Below the pieces are notes generated by a model that was given only the letters and a program-made list of their open reading frames with translations, was not told the origin of the DNA and did no database searches. The translations under genes and the position numbers were made by a program. A stretch of 64,000 nt of DNA from Diphasiastrum complanatum (lineage: Eukaryota > Streptophyta > Lycopodiopsida > Lycopodiales > Lycopodiaceae). Numbering within the stretch: position 1 is the stretch's first letter; every line of letters starts with the position of its first letter. The stretch covers positions 47,198,516-47,262,515 of the forward strand of contig CM055100.1 in assembly GCA_029204225.1 (NCBI GenBank). Reading direction: 5' to 3'. Positions 22,443-33,292 of the stretch are shown in pieces.

Positions 22443-25051
22443 ATGAAATAGATGTTTTTGATTCATTGAAACATTTTATTTTGAAGCATTAGATCAAATC
22501 ATTAAGGCTGATTTGTTCAGATCTTAGTGTGTGAAGATAAATCAAACAAAAAGAGCTGCTAGAATTAATCTTTGAGTGTGTGTTTTGCTAGGAATTTTTT
22601 TGAATAGATCTATTACGCCTTCATCCAAGATTAAGCTAGGTTGATTGGGCCGAGATTAGAAGCTTCATAGAAAGCTAGAAATCTATCTTAGATCATTTCT
22701 ATTCAAGAGAGCTTTGTGCATCTCATAGGCAAACCATTCAATATGTCATCCATGGGTGGATTTTTTGTTAGAATCTAGTGAGAGGCTAGCATCCACAAAC
22801 TATTCCTCTTGGAAAGTGAGGATGGAATCACTATTTGTGATCCATGACCTCTATGACATTGTTCTTGGAGTTGAGGAAGAGCCTCAAGCAGCCCAAGAAT
22901 AACTGAAATACAAGAAGAGGCCTAGATTGGCTCTACGTTGTCTAAAACTGAATGTAGGCAATAACCTCTAGAGGTGGCTTCTTGTGCCTCATCAAATGAG
23001 GCTTGGGATTCATTGAAGAGTATCTATAAATCCAACAACACTTATAGAGTACTCATGCTAAGAAATCAAGTACTCCAAAGATGAAGGGAAGTGGAGAAAG
23101 TGGACAAGAATATGTCCTAAGGATAAAGTCTTTAAACAAAGAATTGGGATCTATTGGAGATAAGATCCAAGACAAAGGACTAGTACAAGTGATTTTGAAT
23201 GGACTAGGTGATGAGTTCACTAACCTAGTTCAATATTTTGCTATTCAAGACCAACTTCCTTTCAATAGATAAGTTTCATAATGTTCTTGTGGCCAAGGAG
23301 AGTAGGATTCTACACCTCAAGGCAAGAATGAGGTCTTTGTCACTACATGGTGGTGATGAAAAACCAAACTTCACATCAAAGGGCAAGAAGAAGACTCATC
23401 CATTCAAGAAGAAACAAGGCAAGGAGGCCGAGGTCAAGGATGGTGGATCTACCTCCAAAGGAAAGATCAAGAACAAAGCTAAGCTAAAGTGTTTCTTTTG
23501 TGGGAAAAAAGGACACTTTGCTTCTGAATGCTATAAGAAGAAGAAGGCAATGAGGATCATGGAAATCTTGCACAAGAGGAGGATGGAGAGGATGGCTTCA
23601 ACATATCCTTGATGGTAGCATGTACACCAACATCAAGCAAAGAGACATGGTGGATTGATAGTGGGGCACATGTCATTCAACAAGCATTACTTTTCTACTT
23701 TACTTTCTTGTAATGATTTTAAGAAATCAATCTACACTATGAGTGATCAAGAATATAAGATAGATGGCATAGGATCTATTCCGTTATGCTTAGGATCATC
23801 TAAAAGGATAGATCTTGATAATGTTTTGTATGTTTCATCCATTACCAAAAACTTGCTTAGTGTTGGTCAACTAATGGATAATGGACTAGATGTACATTTC
23901 AAGAATGGAGTGTGTTCCATCTTGAAACATGATAAGTGCATAGATAGTGGCATTAAGCAAGGAAGGTTTTTTAAGTTGGATGCTAATGTGGCCATTGAAA
24001 GTGTGAATATGTTTAGGAAGGAGATGACTCAAGTGGAGCTTTGGCACAAAAGATTAGGCCATTATAATCTTCAGTCAATGGAGTCCATGGCATCAAAGGA
24101 GCTAGCTCTCGGCCACCAAAATCATTTACAAAGTGTGGCAAAGTGTGTGAGGCATGTGGCCTTGCAAAGTCACCCAAGACATCCTACAAGATATCTTTCA
24201 CATTATCTACTTCACCCTCGGATCTTATTCATTCAGATGTACATGCTTTTTCTCATGAAAGTAATGGAGGTGTCTTAATGTATGTGACTTCATAGATGAT
24301 TGTACTAGGTTACTTGCATAAAATTATTGTCTAAGAAAAGCCTTGTATATGAAGCTTTTGTGAAGTTTAAGTCTCTAGTGGAAAAGAAACTTAGTTCTTG
24401 CATTAAAGTTCTAAGATTTGATAATGGAGGAGAATATATTCCCAATAAGATGAGAGGCTTTTATGAGATCAATGGCATTAAGAGAGAGCTTACTTGTTCC
24501 TACACCCCCCAACAAAATGGGGTGGCCAAGAGGAAAAATAGGAGCCTATGTGAATGTGAAAAGTCTTTGAGACTTGATGCATATCTACCCATCTCTTTTT
24601 GGGGAGAGGCCATAACTTGTGCTAATTTTTTATGTAATAGCCTTCCTAGAAGTGCTATTGGTGGGATCTCACCACATCAAGATTTGTTTGGCAATAAGCT
24701 CAATGTAAAAGATTTTAAAGTTTTGGATCTATATGTTATGTCCACATTCCTTTGGAAACTAGAAGGAAAAAAGATGGAACTTCCTTCAAAGGAATATTTG
24801 TAGGCTATAGTGAAAATAGCAAAGGATATAGGATATTTGGTCCCATTTCAAGTAAGGTAAAAGCTAGCAAGGATGTCTTATTTGATGAATCTCAGAGTTC
24901 TAAGATGTTTTCTAATGCATCTAATCCTCAATGTGATGAAGATCTTGCAAAACCTGAGGAGGAGCTTGGAAGATCAAGCTTAAGAACCAAAGGGGCCGAG
25001 GAGATCCACAAGGAACAAGGCCGAGCCTTCAAGGCTCACTTATTATTCTAG
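22443..25051 (+). mobile_element. Copia element: gag, protease, integrase; no LTRs, no RT
   Basis: Plus-strand domains in order: gag start near 22743 with NYSSWKVRMESL; gag core around 23081-23265 (YVLRIKSLNKELGSIGDKIQ); a frameshift near 23265; a CCHC knuckle CFFCGKKGHFASEC near 23489-23530; the protease motif WWIDSGAH near 23650; pre-integrase LWHKRLGHYN near 24040; integrase blocks DDCTRL (about 24290), RFDNGGEY (about 24415) and PQQNGVAKRKN (about 24510-24540); and the integrase C-terminal FVGYSENSKGYRIF. The motif normally reads GVAERKN, so the third catalytic acid is Lys here (24528-24530). Several stops and frameshifts follow, and the element ends at about 25051 before RT. Its first 513 bp lie in the duplicated unit; the rest is single-copy. 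Confidence 0.92.
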
Positions 25052-25344
25052 TGTACAATGTACTATGGCGGAGCCCACTAGGCAAGGCTTGGCCAACAGT
25101 ATTTCAAGTGGTGGGACCCACTTGTTTATTATTGTGCATAAAATACCCACAACAAGGTCCACGGCCCAAATTAGTGCCGGTCCCTTGGCATTAGGCTACA
25201 ACTGTCGTGAAGGGTCGTTGTTGTCAGTTCTTTTATTGCTGGGACATGGGTGCTTCAGGAAAAGCGTGGATAAAATTCGCTTACATAAAACCTGAGGCTT
25301 TATTGGATGATGGCGATCAGCAAGAACTTGGACTTGCCAGATTT
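25052..25344. other. Spacer between Copia and Gypsy remnants
   Basis: Slightly GC-richer than its surroundings. The short frames here show no domain. It may be LTR sequence of one of the neighbours, but I see no matching partner. Confidence 0.4.
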
Positions 25345-26550
25345 TTAATAATACCCATAAGGGTGTGGCGGCCATTCCGTATAACCTTGTTCATTGACAA
25401 TTGGGTAGTTGAGGTATGTCATCGGAGGATCCCAAGATAAATCTTGCTGATATAATGGATCCTCATAGATTGGCGCAACTGGTCCCAATGTCATGGACTC
25501 TCCCAAATCATAATGTGGATATGACATGCTTGCTTGAATCTCTTGTCTGTCCAAGTATTCATGGTATGCCATGACCTGACGACTTTTCACAACAGTCAAT
25601 ATCATAGATTTAGGACAAGGCTTTGTCATTGTAGGTTCTGGTTCTTGCTGTATAATTGGTTGTTTTTGGCTTGGATTCCCTGGACTTGGCCGTCTCAGCA
25701 AGGTGATGTCCTGATGTAGCTTTGTGGTGGCCAGATGATGAGTGAAACATTCCGACTTTGGTTGGATCTTGCTTATGATTGGCGTTGAAATCATAGGACA
25801 ATCTCCCACCTTAGTCTTTCCTTTTTCAATGGACTGCTCTCTTGAAGGTGGTACAGATGGATCGTTGCGATGACTGGTAGTCAGTTTGTCTTCAAGTTGC
25901 TTGGTTGACATGAGGCCCCTTTGTAATTCATCCACCAGAAGTTGTGGCAGCATTTGTTTAATGAGGCTTGGTAAAATCTACTGGATTGCATCTATTGCCA
26001 ATTTCTTGAATTCTTCCGCTATCCCTAGCTGGATAAATTTTACCCACTCTGTCTTTTGTGGTATTGGTGATTCACGTGTGGCTGTGTCAACTTGTCTTAG
26101 GATCTTTCTCTCATTCCTTCCATCCGCATCTGTTTCATAACCAGGTGTCACTAGAAGTTTACGTTTGTAGTGCAGCTTCTCGGTTGGTGGATTTGCATGG
26201 TCATATGTAGGTTGCCGATTCAAGCAGGTAGGAGTCATAACGGCTTTTCTTGGATCTCTTAGTGGACAATCACGACATGGGTGATTGATGCCGTATTCTT
26301 CACACCAAGGATAAAAGGAGGACAGATCATTTCGATGTGGACATTCTGATCTACGATGTTTACCTCCACATCCAAAACACTGTACCATGTGTAAGATTAT
26401 GTCACCTCTTAGTTGATGTACGCACACCGGTATCAGGTCTCCTTTGATCCCTTCCACGAAATATAGTGCTGAGCCGATTTGAACTTCCCCTTCCTGGGAT
26501 GATCCGCTCGCTGATATAACCAATACTTCCACCGAAAATACGACTATCAT
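25345..26550 (-). pseudogene. Retrotransposon gag-type ORF with zinc-binding repeats (minus)
   Basis: One minus-strand frame of about 400 codons is interrupted by a single TAG (25978-25980). The N-terminal half has CFGCGGKHRRSECP (C-x2-C-x3-H-x4-C) followed by a second Cys/His cluster CEEYGINHPCRDCP. The same two-cluster pattern, ending in DCP, occurs in the gag at 35739-35860, so this is likely gag of a related Gypsy lineage. The C-terminal half is Pro/Ser/Tyr-rich with no recognised domain. No protease or pol follows. Confidence 0.6.
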
Positions 26551-26555
26551 GCTTT

Positions 26556-26830
26556 TTCTTTCGTTGTTCTTGGACTCTCCTCCATTAATTTTTGTGAATT
26601 TGCACGAACTTCAGATAGTTCTTCAATAGTCGTCAACCTTTGTTAATGCATTATGCATCTAAAGTCGTCACCTCAAATTCAATAGGTAAAATAGGATGCA
26701 TACCATAAGTAAGAAAATATGGTGTTTGCTTCATCATGATTTTTTGTGTGTTTTGACAAGCCTAGAGAACTGAAGGTAAGTTTTGATCCCAATCAGTCGC
26801 ATGTGCAATAGTAATCTTGTTCAAAATCTT
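26556..26830 (-). mobile_element. Gypsy integrase C-terminal fragment (minus)
   Basis: The minus-strand frame reads HATDWDQNLPSVL, then MMKQTPYFLTYGMHPILPIE, the conserved segment after the Gypsy integrase core (W-LPxVLWAY..TxxTPFxLxYGxxxxLPxE). A frameshifted tail gives ELSEVRANSQKLMEE. It joins directly to the protease end at about 26825, so RT, RNase H and the integrase core have been deleted. Confidence 0.8.
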
Positions 26831-27095
26831 GCAAAGTATTCCAGTCCAATTAGCACATAATAAGATGGCAAACCAAGTGGTTTGATAGCTATAAAATTCA
26901 TTGTGAAAGTCTTGGCTTGAAGGTAAATAGTGACATCCTTCAATTCTCCAACAGGCTTTCGGTGCGTCAAATCTGCTAACTTGATATTACGTTGTGTTGG
27001 TTGAATGTCAATCATCCCCAAAGCATGAGTTGGGTCTTCTGTTATTATGTTCATGCTTGAACCAGAGTCTATGCTTCGTTGAAGATTTTGGTTCA
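26821..27095 (-). mobile_element. Gypsy protease fragment (minus)
   Basis: The minus-strand frame starts with RSIDSGSSMNII, which contains the D-S-G catalytic triplet of retropepsins. It continues through TFTMNFIAI to YYVLIGLEYFA, the usual ILGxD/xWL-type end. About 80 residues of a ~100-residue domain are visible. Confidence 0.75.
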
Positions 27096-27279
27096 GGTTT
27101 TGAAGAGCCTTTGCTTATGTTGTGACTTTTTCTACATCACTTGGCCAAGACTGGTCTTCTGTCTTTGCCAATTTTCCTTCAATAATATCAATCCTCTGCA
27201 CAACAGCATCAGTCGAAGCTTTTGCTTTTGAGTCTGGAGCAGCTAGTGTTGCTACATACTAGTACTTAGGTCACAGCTT

Positions 27280-28100
27280 CTATAGTTGAGGGTAATCAGA
27301 ATACTTGTGGCCAGGCTCCCTACAATTTGAACATAGCTGTACATAACCAATCGGCATTCGTGGATGAGGATAGTCAGGTGAAAAATGTCCTGGCTCTCCA
27401 CAGTTATAGCAATTGCCCGACACTGGTTTAGTCATGGTTTGTGACCTCATCGCTGGTCCAACAAATTCAGGAGGATTGTGTCTTCTTGGTGCGAACTTTG
27501 GTCTATCCTGCTGGGCTAATGCTGCAGTACCCTGCACATTATTAGTAGTCGCATCATTCTGAGAAATAAAGAGTACCTCCTGGACAGGATCTTCAATATA
27601 TTTTAGATTCACAATGGTGCAGTCTTTCTTAGTATGTCCAGAAGTACCACATTTCGTACACCACATTCCCGAGTTGGAAGAAGAAGCTTTTGGTCTTTTG
27701 TCTACAACTTCAGATATCTGCACTTTCAAATCATTAAATTTTTTATTAAGATCAGCCATATTACTCTTCCAAAGCTTTTCAACTTTAGAGGTTGACGACT
27801 TATCCTAGATAGTTTTCGTGTTGTCCTTCCATTTGGATCGTTGTCTACTTCTTCTATCTCCTTTATCAACTTCTGATTTCGATGAGTCACTGCTTTCAGA
27901 CTCTGAGCTTGAAGAATTGGAACTTGATTCAGTATCTGAATCATCTTCACTATCACTAGAATCAATTTTAGACTTACGAGATCTTTTAGTTGAGCAACGC
28001 TTTTGTGCTAGTTTTGAGGTCTCAAAGTTCTTAGCACTAGCTATTACTGTTGCTAAGGAAGTCGTCCCCTTGTCTACAATATCGATCTATCTTTGGTGGT
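27280..28100 (-). mobile_element. Gypsy gag C-terminal part with zinc knuckles (minus)
   Basis: From 28100 down: a Ser/Asp/Glu-rich linker (SSDSEDDSDTESSSNSSSSE), one TAG, then an ORF of 159 aa (27759-27280). That ORF has one intact CCHC knuckle, CTKCGTSGHTKKDC, and two decayed ones, CYNCGEPGHFSPDY and CSNCREPGHKYSDY, in which the last Cys is Tyr (TGC/TGT to TAC/TAT). Nucleic-acid-binding part of gag. Confidence 0.85.
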
Positions 28101-28241
28101 AATCCAGCCAAAAACCATTCGATCTACATATCAACGAGATATACACTGGTTAATTTTCCTATAAGGTTCTTGACCTTTTGTGTATATTTTTGAAGGGATT
28201 CTTTAGTTTTCTTCCGAACATTGTTCAGACGTTCGAGAATT

Positions 28242-28583
28242 CTAGATTTCTGTGAACTCGTTTAGAAACGCATCTTTCAGTAGTAACCAGGTTCCTACAT
28301 GGCCTAGTTCAACTTGACTGTACCATATGCGTGCCAGCTTTCTTAGCAGACCAGGAAAGATTTGCAGTTTGTCTACGTCAGTTACTTCATTATTTGCATT
28401 AGCAATTGACTCAAATTGTGAGACATAGCTATCTGCATCATTTGAAGTAGTCTCTTTAAAGTAATCATACTTAATTTTTGAAATAGAAGTGAAACGTGCA
28501 GCATGACCCTTCATACCAAAGCTAATTAAGAGTTCAAGTAACTGAACTGTGATCTCGTCGAGATTTTTTTGACTCGCACTCAC
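28242..28583 (-). mobile_element. Gypsy gag core (minus)
   Basis: 113 aa with TSNDADSYVSQFESIANANN and LRKLARIWYSQV, the retrotransposon-gag fold pattern. A frameshift or stop near 28240 separates it from the zinc-knuckle part. It lies just inside the primer site at 28703-28720 in the same direction. Confidence 0.8.
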
Positions 28584-28702
28584 TCTATCTTCGTAAAAAA
28601 TCCTCTCTAAGCTTACGGTATCGTTCTAATCGGGATTCTCTATCTGACATACACTAGGAATAGAGATGGAAGTGTTAGTTTTCTTATAACTTTTCCAAGC
28701 TA

Positions 28703-28720
28703 TCCCCAGCAACGGTGCCA
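28703..28720 (-). promoter_or_regulatory. Asp-tRNA-type primer-binding site
   Basis: The minus strand reads TGGCACCGTTGCTGGGGA, two changes from the TGGCGCCGTTGCCGGGGA complementary to plant Asp-tRNA 3' ends. It starts reverse transcription in many plant Gypsy elements and agrees with the direction of the gag at 28583-27280. Confidence 0.75.
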
Positions 28721-28732
28721 AAAATTGGTATA

Positions 28733-29661
28733 TGTCGTACTATAACAACAAAGTTAATATAGAGTTTGTAGTAAATAATGTCGAAACCTTAGAGAATAGC
28801 ATTTAAAATTTATATATTTGGTACAATTATCATTTATTTCGATGAAGTGGATTTGAGAGTTATTTTGATAATCAACGGACATCAGAAAATAACCAGTATT
28901 ACTTGTGTTGGGGGTGTGTAGTGTTAATAATTCTAGAACAACGGTCTTGCCACTATCAAATCGAATGAAATTCGTTCTACTAGTGAGATGTTATCAGAGT
29001 AGTATAGAAGTACTACACTCCGGCTGATTAAGCTGTCAACAGAGTTTCGAGAAATGTGCGATGTATTCATGTTTGTGCAGACAATTAGTTAATTGTATTC
29101 GCGAACTGTTTGGTTCTAGACGGAAGTCCTCAACAACTTAAGTCCAAGGTTATGGTTAAAGAGCACAAATAGTTTTAGAGTACATTAGAAACTTATGTCA
29201 GCTACAAGCAAGAACACATATGAAAGACTCAATTCCTCAGACATGGACTGTCATCTCAGATGTATACATACAGTTCTATCAATGAAATTTTTGCTAGACT
29301 ATACCAAATGTAGACGTTATTCGAGTGCCGAAAAAAATGTGTTCGCGACAAACTAATAAGATGACTTTAAGACAGTTCTTTAGAGCATATTTGTGGACAT
29401 ACAGCAAACGACTGTAATGTGCTAGAGAGTCTGTTTGACCAGAGAGTAATTCATGTAATGCAGTAGAGATTGCTAGTAGACTCAAGATCACTCACACTCA
29501 ACAGTGCGGAGAACAGAGATAAGAGAGAATAATCCTCAACACTCTATTCACTTTTTCAACCTCTCACAAATACATAAACTCTTCCTCTCTCGATGATCAA
29601 GACTAAAGCGTGTGATCAATATATGTTCTACGTAACGAACAAACACACTTCTAAGACTACA
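28733..29661 (-). mobile_element. Probable 5' LTR of the minus-strand Gypsy element
   Basis: It lies directly upstream (minus sense) of the primer site. On the plus strand it begins TGTCGTACTAT and ends GACTACA, giving TGT...ACA ends. No second LTR copy is in the window, so the outer end is an estimate. Confidence 0.45.
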
Positions 29662-29689
29662 GGTGCATTGCTCCCATGAAAAGGTCTAG

Positions 29690-30419
29690 TTAATAATGAG
29701 GTTGAATGTATGTTCAATTATACCATAAGAGGTATATTTAACTAAGAGTTGAAATTACTCTAGTTTAATGTGTTGATTCATAGTTAGTCATTTCGCGTAG
29801 ATGACCTAGCTTATCCAAGACAACGTTTCCCTTTTAGAGGTCTCGCCCTTAAATATAAGACAAGTCTTTAGGAGATATATTCTCGAAAAATGACTTAGGC
29901 CTCTTCATGATTTATATTTATCCAGCTCATATCTTCATTTTTGAGTATATCATGCCATATTTAGGTTGATATTCAATAGTTAACAATTTCGTGGCATCAC
30001 AGAGTATTCGAGGTTGTTGGTCATGCCATGATTTAATTCCATGTCAAGGCCAGTTTGTGACTAATTACCTTGAGAGGACCCAGACACTCTAATTGAGACA
30101 TATGGAGTATTGCACGTCTATGTGACGAATATAGGCAGGAGGATTGCATGAAGAGGTGTGATATATTTATAGTTGACCTGCAAGGGGGTTGCATGCTTTC
30201 ATGCACATGACTACTCTCTAAATAATGAGGTAGGGATTCTCTCATCGACATATTGGGTTTAGGTTATCAGGTTCTCTCTTCTCCTCTTGCTTCAGATGGC
30301 ATAGCTTGGGGGCTAGATCCATGTTTGATCTAGGATTGGTTGGGTGGTTTGGCTCCATAGTCTCTCCTATTGTGTTATCCTATCCTCATCTTAGAGACAA
30401 TCATTTAGGGTCTTTACAT
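29690..30419 (+). mobile_element. LTR (3' part certain), plus orientation
   Basis: Its 3' half matches 1210-1780 in reverse complement. It ends TTTACA immediately before a Met-tRNA primer site at 30420. The 5' boundary is a guess. No gag or pol follows downstream. Confidence 0.65.
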
Positions 30420-30431
30420 TGGTATCATAGC
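30420..30431 (+). promoter_or_regulatory. Met-tRNA primer-binding site
   Basis: TGGTATCATAGC, one change from TGGTATCAGAGC, right after an LTR end. Confidence 0.75.
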
Positions 30432-31509
30432 CCGGCTAAGATGCGGTCTTGGATGGGATGGAGACAAGTTCTACATTGAATTGGAATTGGAAGGCACTTG
30501 GATTTGCATCCCGAAGAGAAGTGCTGATTTTTTCAAGAGAAGTTAGATGAGAATTCACAAAATTTTGGTTGCAGCATGCTTTTCATAATTGAGGTAGAGT
30601 AGTTTTCTACAAAATTGATTTTGGATTTGGAATGCTGAGAATTATGTGACTTCATTTTTAATTTCCTGTTTCTTGAGGAAAATTTCCATTGGTGTAAATA
30701 GATCTACTTTGTAGATTCGGCTGCTTGTTTCCTTGTTGTAGTATGCTTACTTAAAGTTTCGACAGCATGCTTTAATGTTGTGAATCATGTCATCTTGGTT
30801 AAGTTCATAGTTAAATTGATAATAAATCGATTTATTCAACTTATATGGACTGTAGACAATATTGGACATGATTCCGGTGATTGCATGTTGAGGATGGAAA
30901 GTTTTTTTTTCCTTATGAGAATCCTCCAGAGAACTTGAATGATGGGAACATAGATAGTGTGAGCTGTAAGACTAATACTTAAAACAAGGGCTAGGCAGGG
31001 ATATTTCACCTCACTGGAATAACCTGTAAACATAATTTTTGTTTTTTGCTGTGAAATAAAGAGAAAGCAAGGAGCAATCCAGAGAGATATAACCCAGTTT
31101 TAAGAATCACAAGAAGCAATTTACTGCTTGCTTCCGAAGTTTGGTTCTCTGTTTGAAATTACAAAGAGATGATTCTGATTATGGAATCAATATCCATGCT
31201 TCTGGTGTAATGATTGCTTGCAAACCTAATGAATTCCTGGAAAAACAGTTGTTAATCCCAGCCAGATAGTTGGACTTATTGGTTGATTCAGTTGTGAAAA
31301 CTATGGTAGATCCGATCATGTACTTGACAGATTGCGTGTAGATCGCTCTTTCCCTAGATTCACCTGCGAAAAAGAATGTGAAGTCTACCTTGACAGCTGC
31401 CTTTGGGCGTTGTGGGTGGTTAGCCACAATTGAAGTATGAGTTTGATGTTCCCTCATTGGCAGCGATGAATGAGAAGTTCTACAGAGGAGGCAGTAGATC
31501 TGTTTTGTT
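30432..31509. other. Spacer without a recognised gene
   Basis: Non-coding leader-like sequence after the primer site, then spacer. A minus-strand frame at 31179-31634 has no recognisable domain. Confidence 0.5.
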
Positions 31510-31511
31510 TT

Positions 31512-31776
31512 AGAGATACCTGAAACCCGAGGGGTTGGAGGATCTGTAAACGTGCATCTGGGAGATCCAGCAGTTAAATACATGTCCTCCTTTTCCATAG
31601 AGTGCGTGAACAGCAGCAAGCCTGTTTTCCACAACGTTGGGGAATGGCAGGGAGCGCTTGATGTGAAAAAAAGAAGAGAAGGGTTGAGCGCGATCTAAAC
31701 TATTCCTGGTTGCTTCTCTGTCTCGTGGTAGAGCGCGACTGGAAACCCTTTTTGTGCCAAAGGGAGTGGCGGCCAT
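31512..31776 (-). CDS. Possible first exon of an unidentified gene
   Basis: The minus-strand ORF opens MAATPFGTKRVSSRALPRDR and has a Ser/Arg-rich, acid-poor start, as organelle-targeted plant proteins do. It reads on through SSFFHIKRSLPFPNVVENRL. A plausible donor (TTTCAG|GTATCTC) lies near 31512, just before its stop. I do not recognise a family and find no convincing downstream exon, so this could be chance. Confidence 0.22.
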
Positions 31777-32236
31777 AGAGGAGCAGAGGGTTTTTTTTTT
31801 TTAGGGCTTTTGGCATGCATATGTAAAGTTGACCTTGATGACAATCTGCAATTCTGTAATTGCATGGCTTGTTGCAAGACAGTTATCCAAGGATCACTTT
31901 GGGCTGACGTTTGAAACTTAAAAGGTTGATTCTCCAAATTAACCATACGCTCTTATCAACTTGGCATTCGGCTTTCAGCAATGTAAGCCTAGCTTTTGTG
32001 GAACTTGAGTACCATTATTCGTGGTCAAGCAGTATTAATCGATTTTCGATGGGAATTTTCCCGAAACCGATCTTGATGGAACGAAAGGAGTGGTAGGAAT
32101 TAGATTCCTTGGTACAATGCTATTTAAACCATTTTAACTCTGGAGTATTGGAGTTAAATTGTGTTTTCTCGATTTTTTCCTTTTCAAATTGGTGGAATAC
32201 CGATCAGTTGGTTATTGTGGTTTTGATGATTCTTTT
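31777..32236. other. Spacer without a recognised gene
   Basis: Contains a T-run (31791-31801) and AT-rich sequence; nothing else seen. Confidence 0.5.
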
Positions 32237-32240
32237 TATT

Positions 32241-32612
32241 TTATTTTATTTCATCAATTAAGCTCTCATTACTCCCTGTAATAATCAAATCATCCACGTA
32301 CAACACAATGAACACTATACCAGAGTCTTGTCTTAGAATGCAAAGATTAGGATCAGCATCACTCTTTATCATTCCCCTTCGCTTGAAGTGTTCATCAATG
32401 CAAGAGTACCATGCCCGTGGTGCTTGCTTCAATCCATAAATGGCTTTGTTGAGCTTACAAACGAGATGTTCTCTCCTTGGCTCAACAAATCCTTGAGGTT
32501 GTACCAAGTACACCTCTTCATCCAGCACTCCATTAAGAAAAGCAAATTTAACGTCCATTTGCTGGATCTTCCAACCATAGAAAATAGAAATAGCAATGAT
32601 AGTCCAACGCAA
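32241..32612 (-). mobile_element. Copia reverse transcriptase fragment (minus)
   Basis: A 123-aa open frame with QQMDVKFAFLNG, EEVYLVQPQGF, KLNKAIYGLKQAPRAWY and IVLYVDDLIITG, the core Copia RT motifs including the YVDD catalytic site. It is open but only about half an RT domain. Its 5' end abuts the truncated LTR at 32602, with the short overlap GTCCAAC common to the intact LTR at 39701. Confidence 0.93.
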
Positions 32613-33270
32613 TGATCACATAGTTATTTGATTGATTAGTTAAAAGTTAATAAAAGGACTTTAGGCCTTTCTGCGGGACTTTTAATGTCGCAGGGCCTAA
32701 ATGTCAAGTTAGTGAATAAAGTTGGGTTTCCCTCCAACTTTGATGGTTCCCACACTTTTTTAAATTTGAATAAAAAGAGAGGCAAGATTGGACCAATAGG
32801 ATTCAGAGGCCAGGGTCCTCCTCTCTACTATAAAAAGGGACCAACTCGAGTTGCTCCTAATGTTCATTTCCTCATTTCAATAAAGTAGATTGGTTCTCTT
32901 TAGAAATGAATTGATGAATGTCCTTGCTTTTCCTCTCTTCTCCTCCATTTCTCATGCTTTCTTTGGATTTTGCTAATTGTTGGATTTGATCATTATTGGG
33001 ATTGCTATTTCTTATGCTTTTTGTGAAAGAGAAAAGGAGAGAGAGAAGAATAAGTTTCTATCATTGTTGTGGATTTAGGGTTAATGGAAGTAGGATTAAT
33101 GGATGTAGTGTTAATGAATGTTAGTGTTAGATCCTCCATTCATGTTGAAATCTGAACTATACTATCGCTCTCATGGGAACGAACCTACGCGTGACAACTA
33201 ACTCCGTCTCTTTGATGCTAGATTGACTAGATCTTGGATTCGGGTTAGGCAAGGAAAGAAACCCACTACA
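32602..33270 (+). repeat. 5' LTR, lacking about 80 bp at its start
   Basis: Aligns with 39782-40462 along its length: GGACTTTAGGCCTTT, CTCTACTATAAAAAGGGACC and TCGCTCTCATGGGAACGAAC are shared. Ends CCCACTACA. CTATAAAAAGG near 32828 is a good TATA box. Confidence 0.9.
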
Positions 33271-33273
33271 ATT

Positions 33274-33292
33274 TTGGCGTCGTTGTCGGGGA
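33274..33292 (+). promoter_or_regulatory. Asp-tRNA-type primer-binding site
   Basis: TGGCGTCGTTGTCGGGGAG starts 4 bases after the 5' LTR. It is close to TGGCGCCGTTGCCGGGGA, the complement of the Asp-tRNA 3' end. Confidence 0.85.

Larger units (their letters stand above)
9546..22955. repeat. Right, complete copy of the 13,410-bp tandem duplication
   Basis: The unit starts at the junction 9545/9546 and ends at 22955, where identity with 9545 stops. It contains an LTR fragment, a broken coiled-coil ORF, short tandem repeats, the methyltransferase pseudogene, then the same series of nested retroelement fragments as 468-9545. The segment 9546-13410 has no second copy inside the window; the model predicts it immediately to the left of position 1. 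A very recent duplication and an assembly error are both possible. Confidence 0.9.

Noticed and set aside
31179-31634. 151-codon minus-strand frame as a gene
   Set aside because: No family resemblance; it overlaps the splice donor of the better candidate exon and looks intronic or random.
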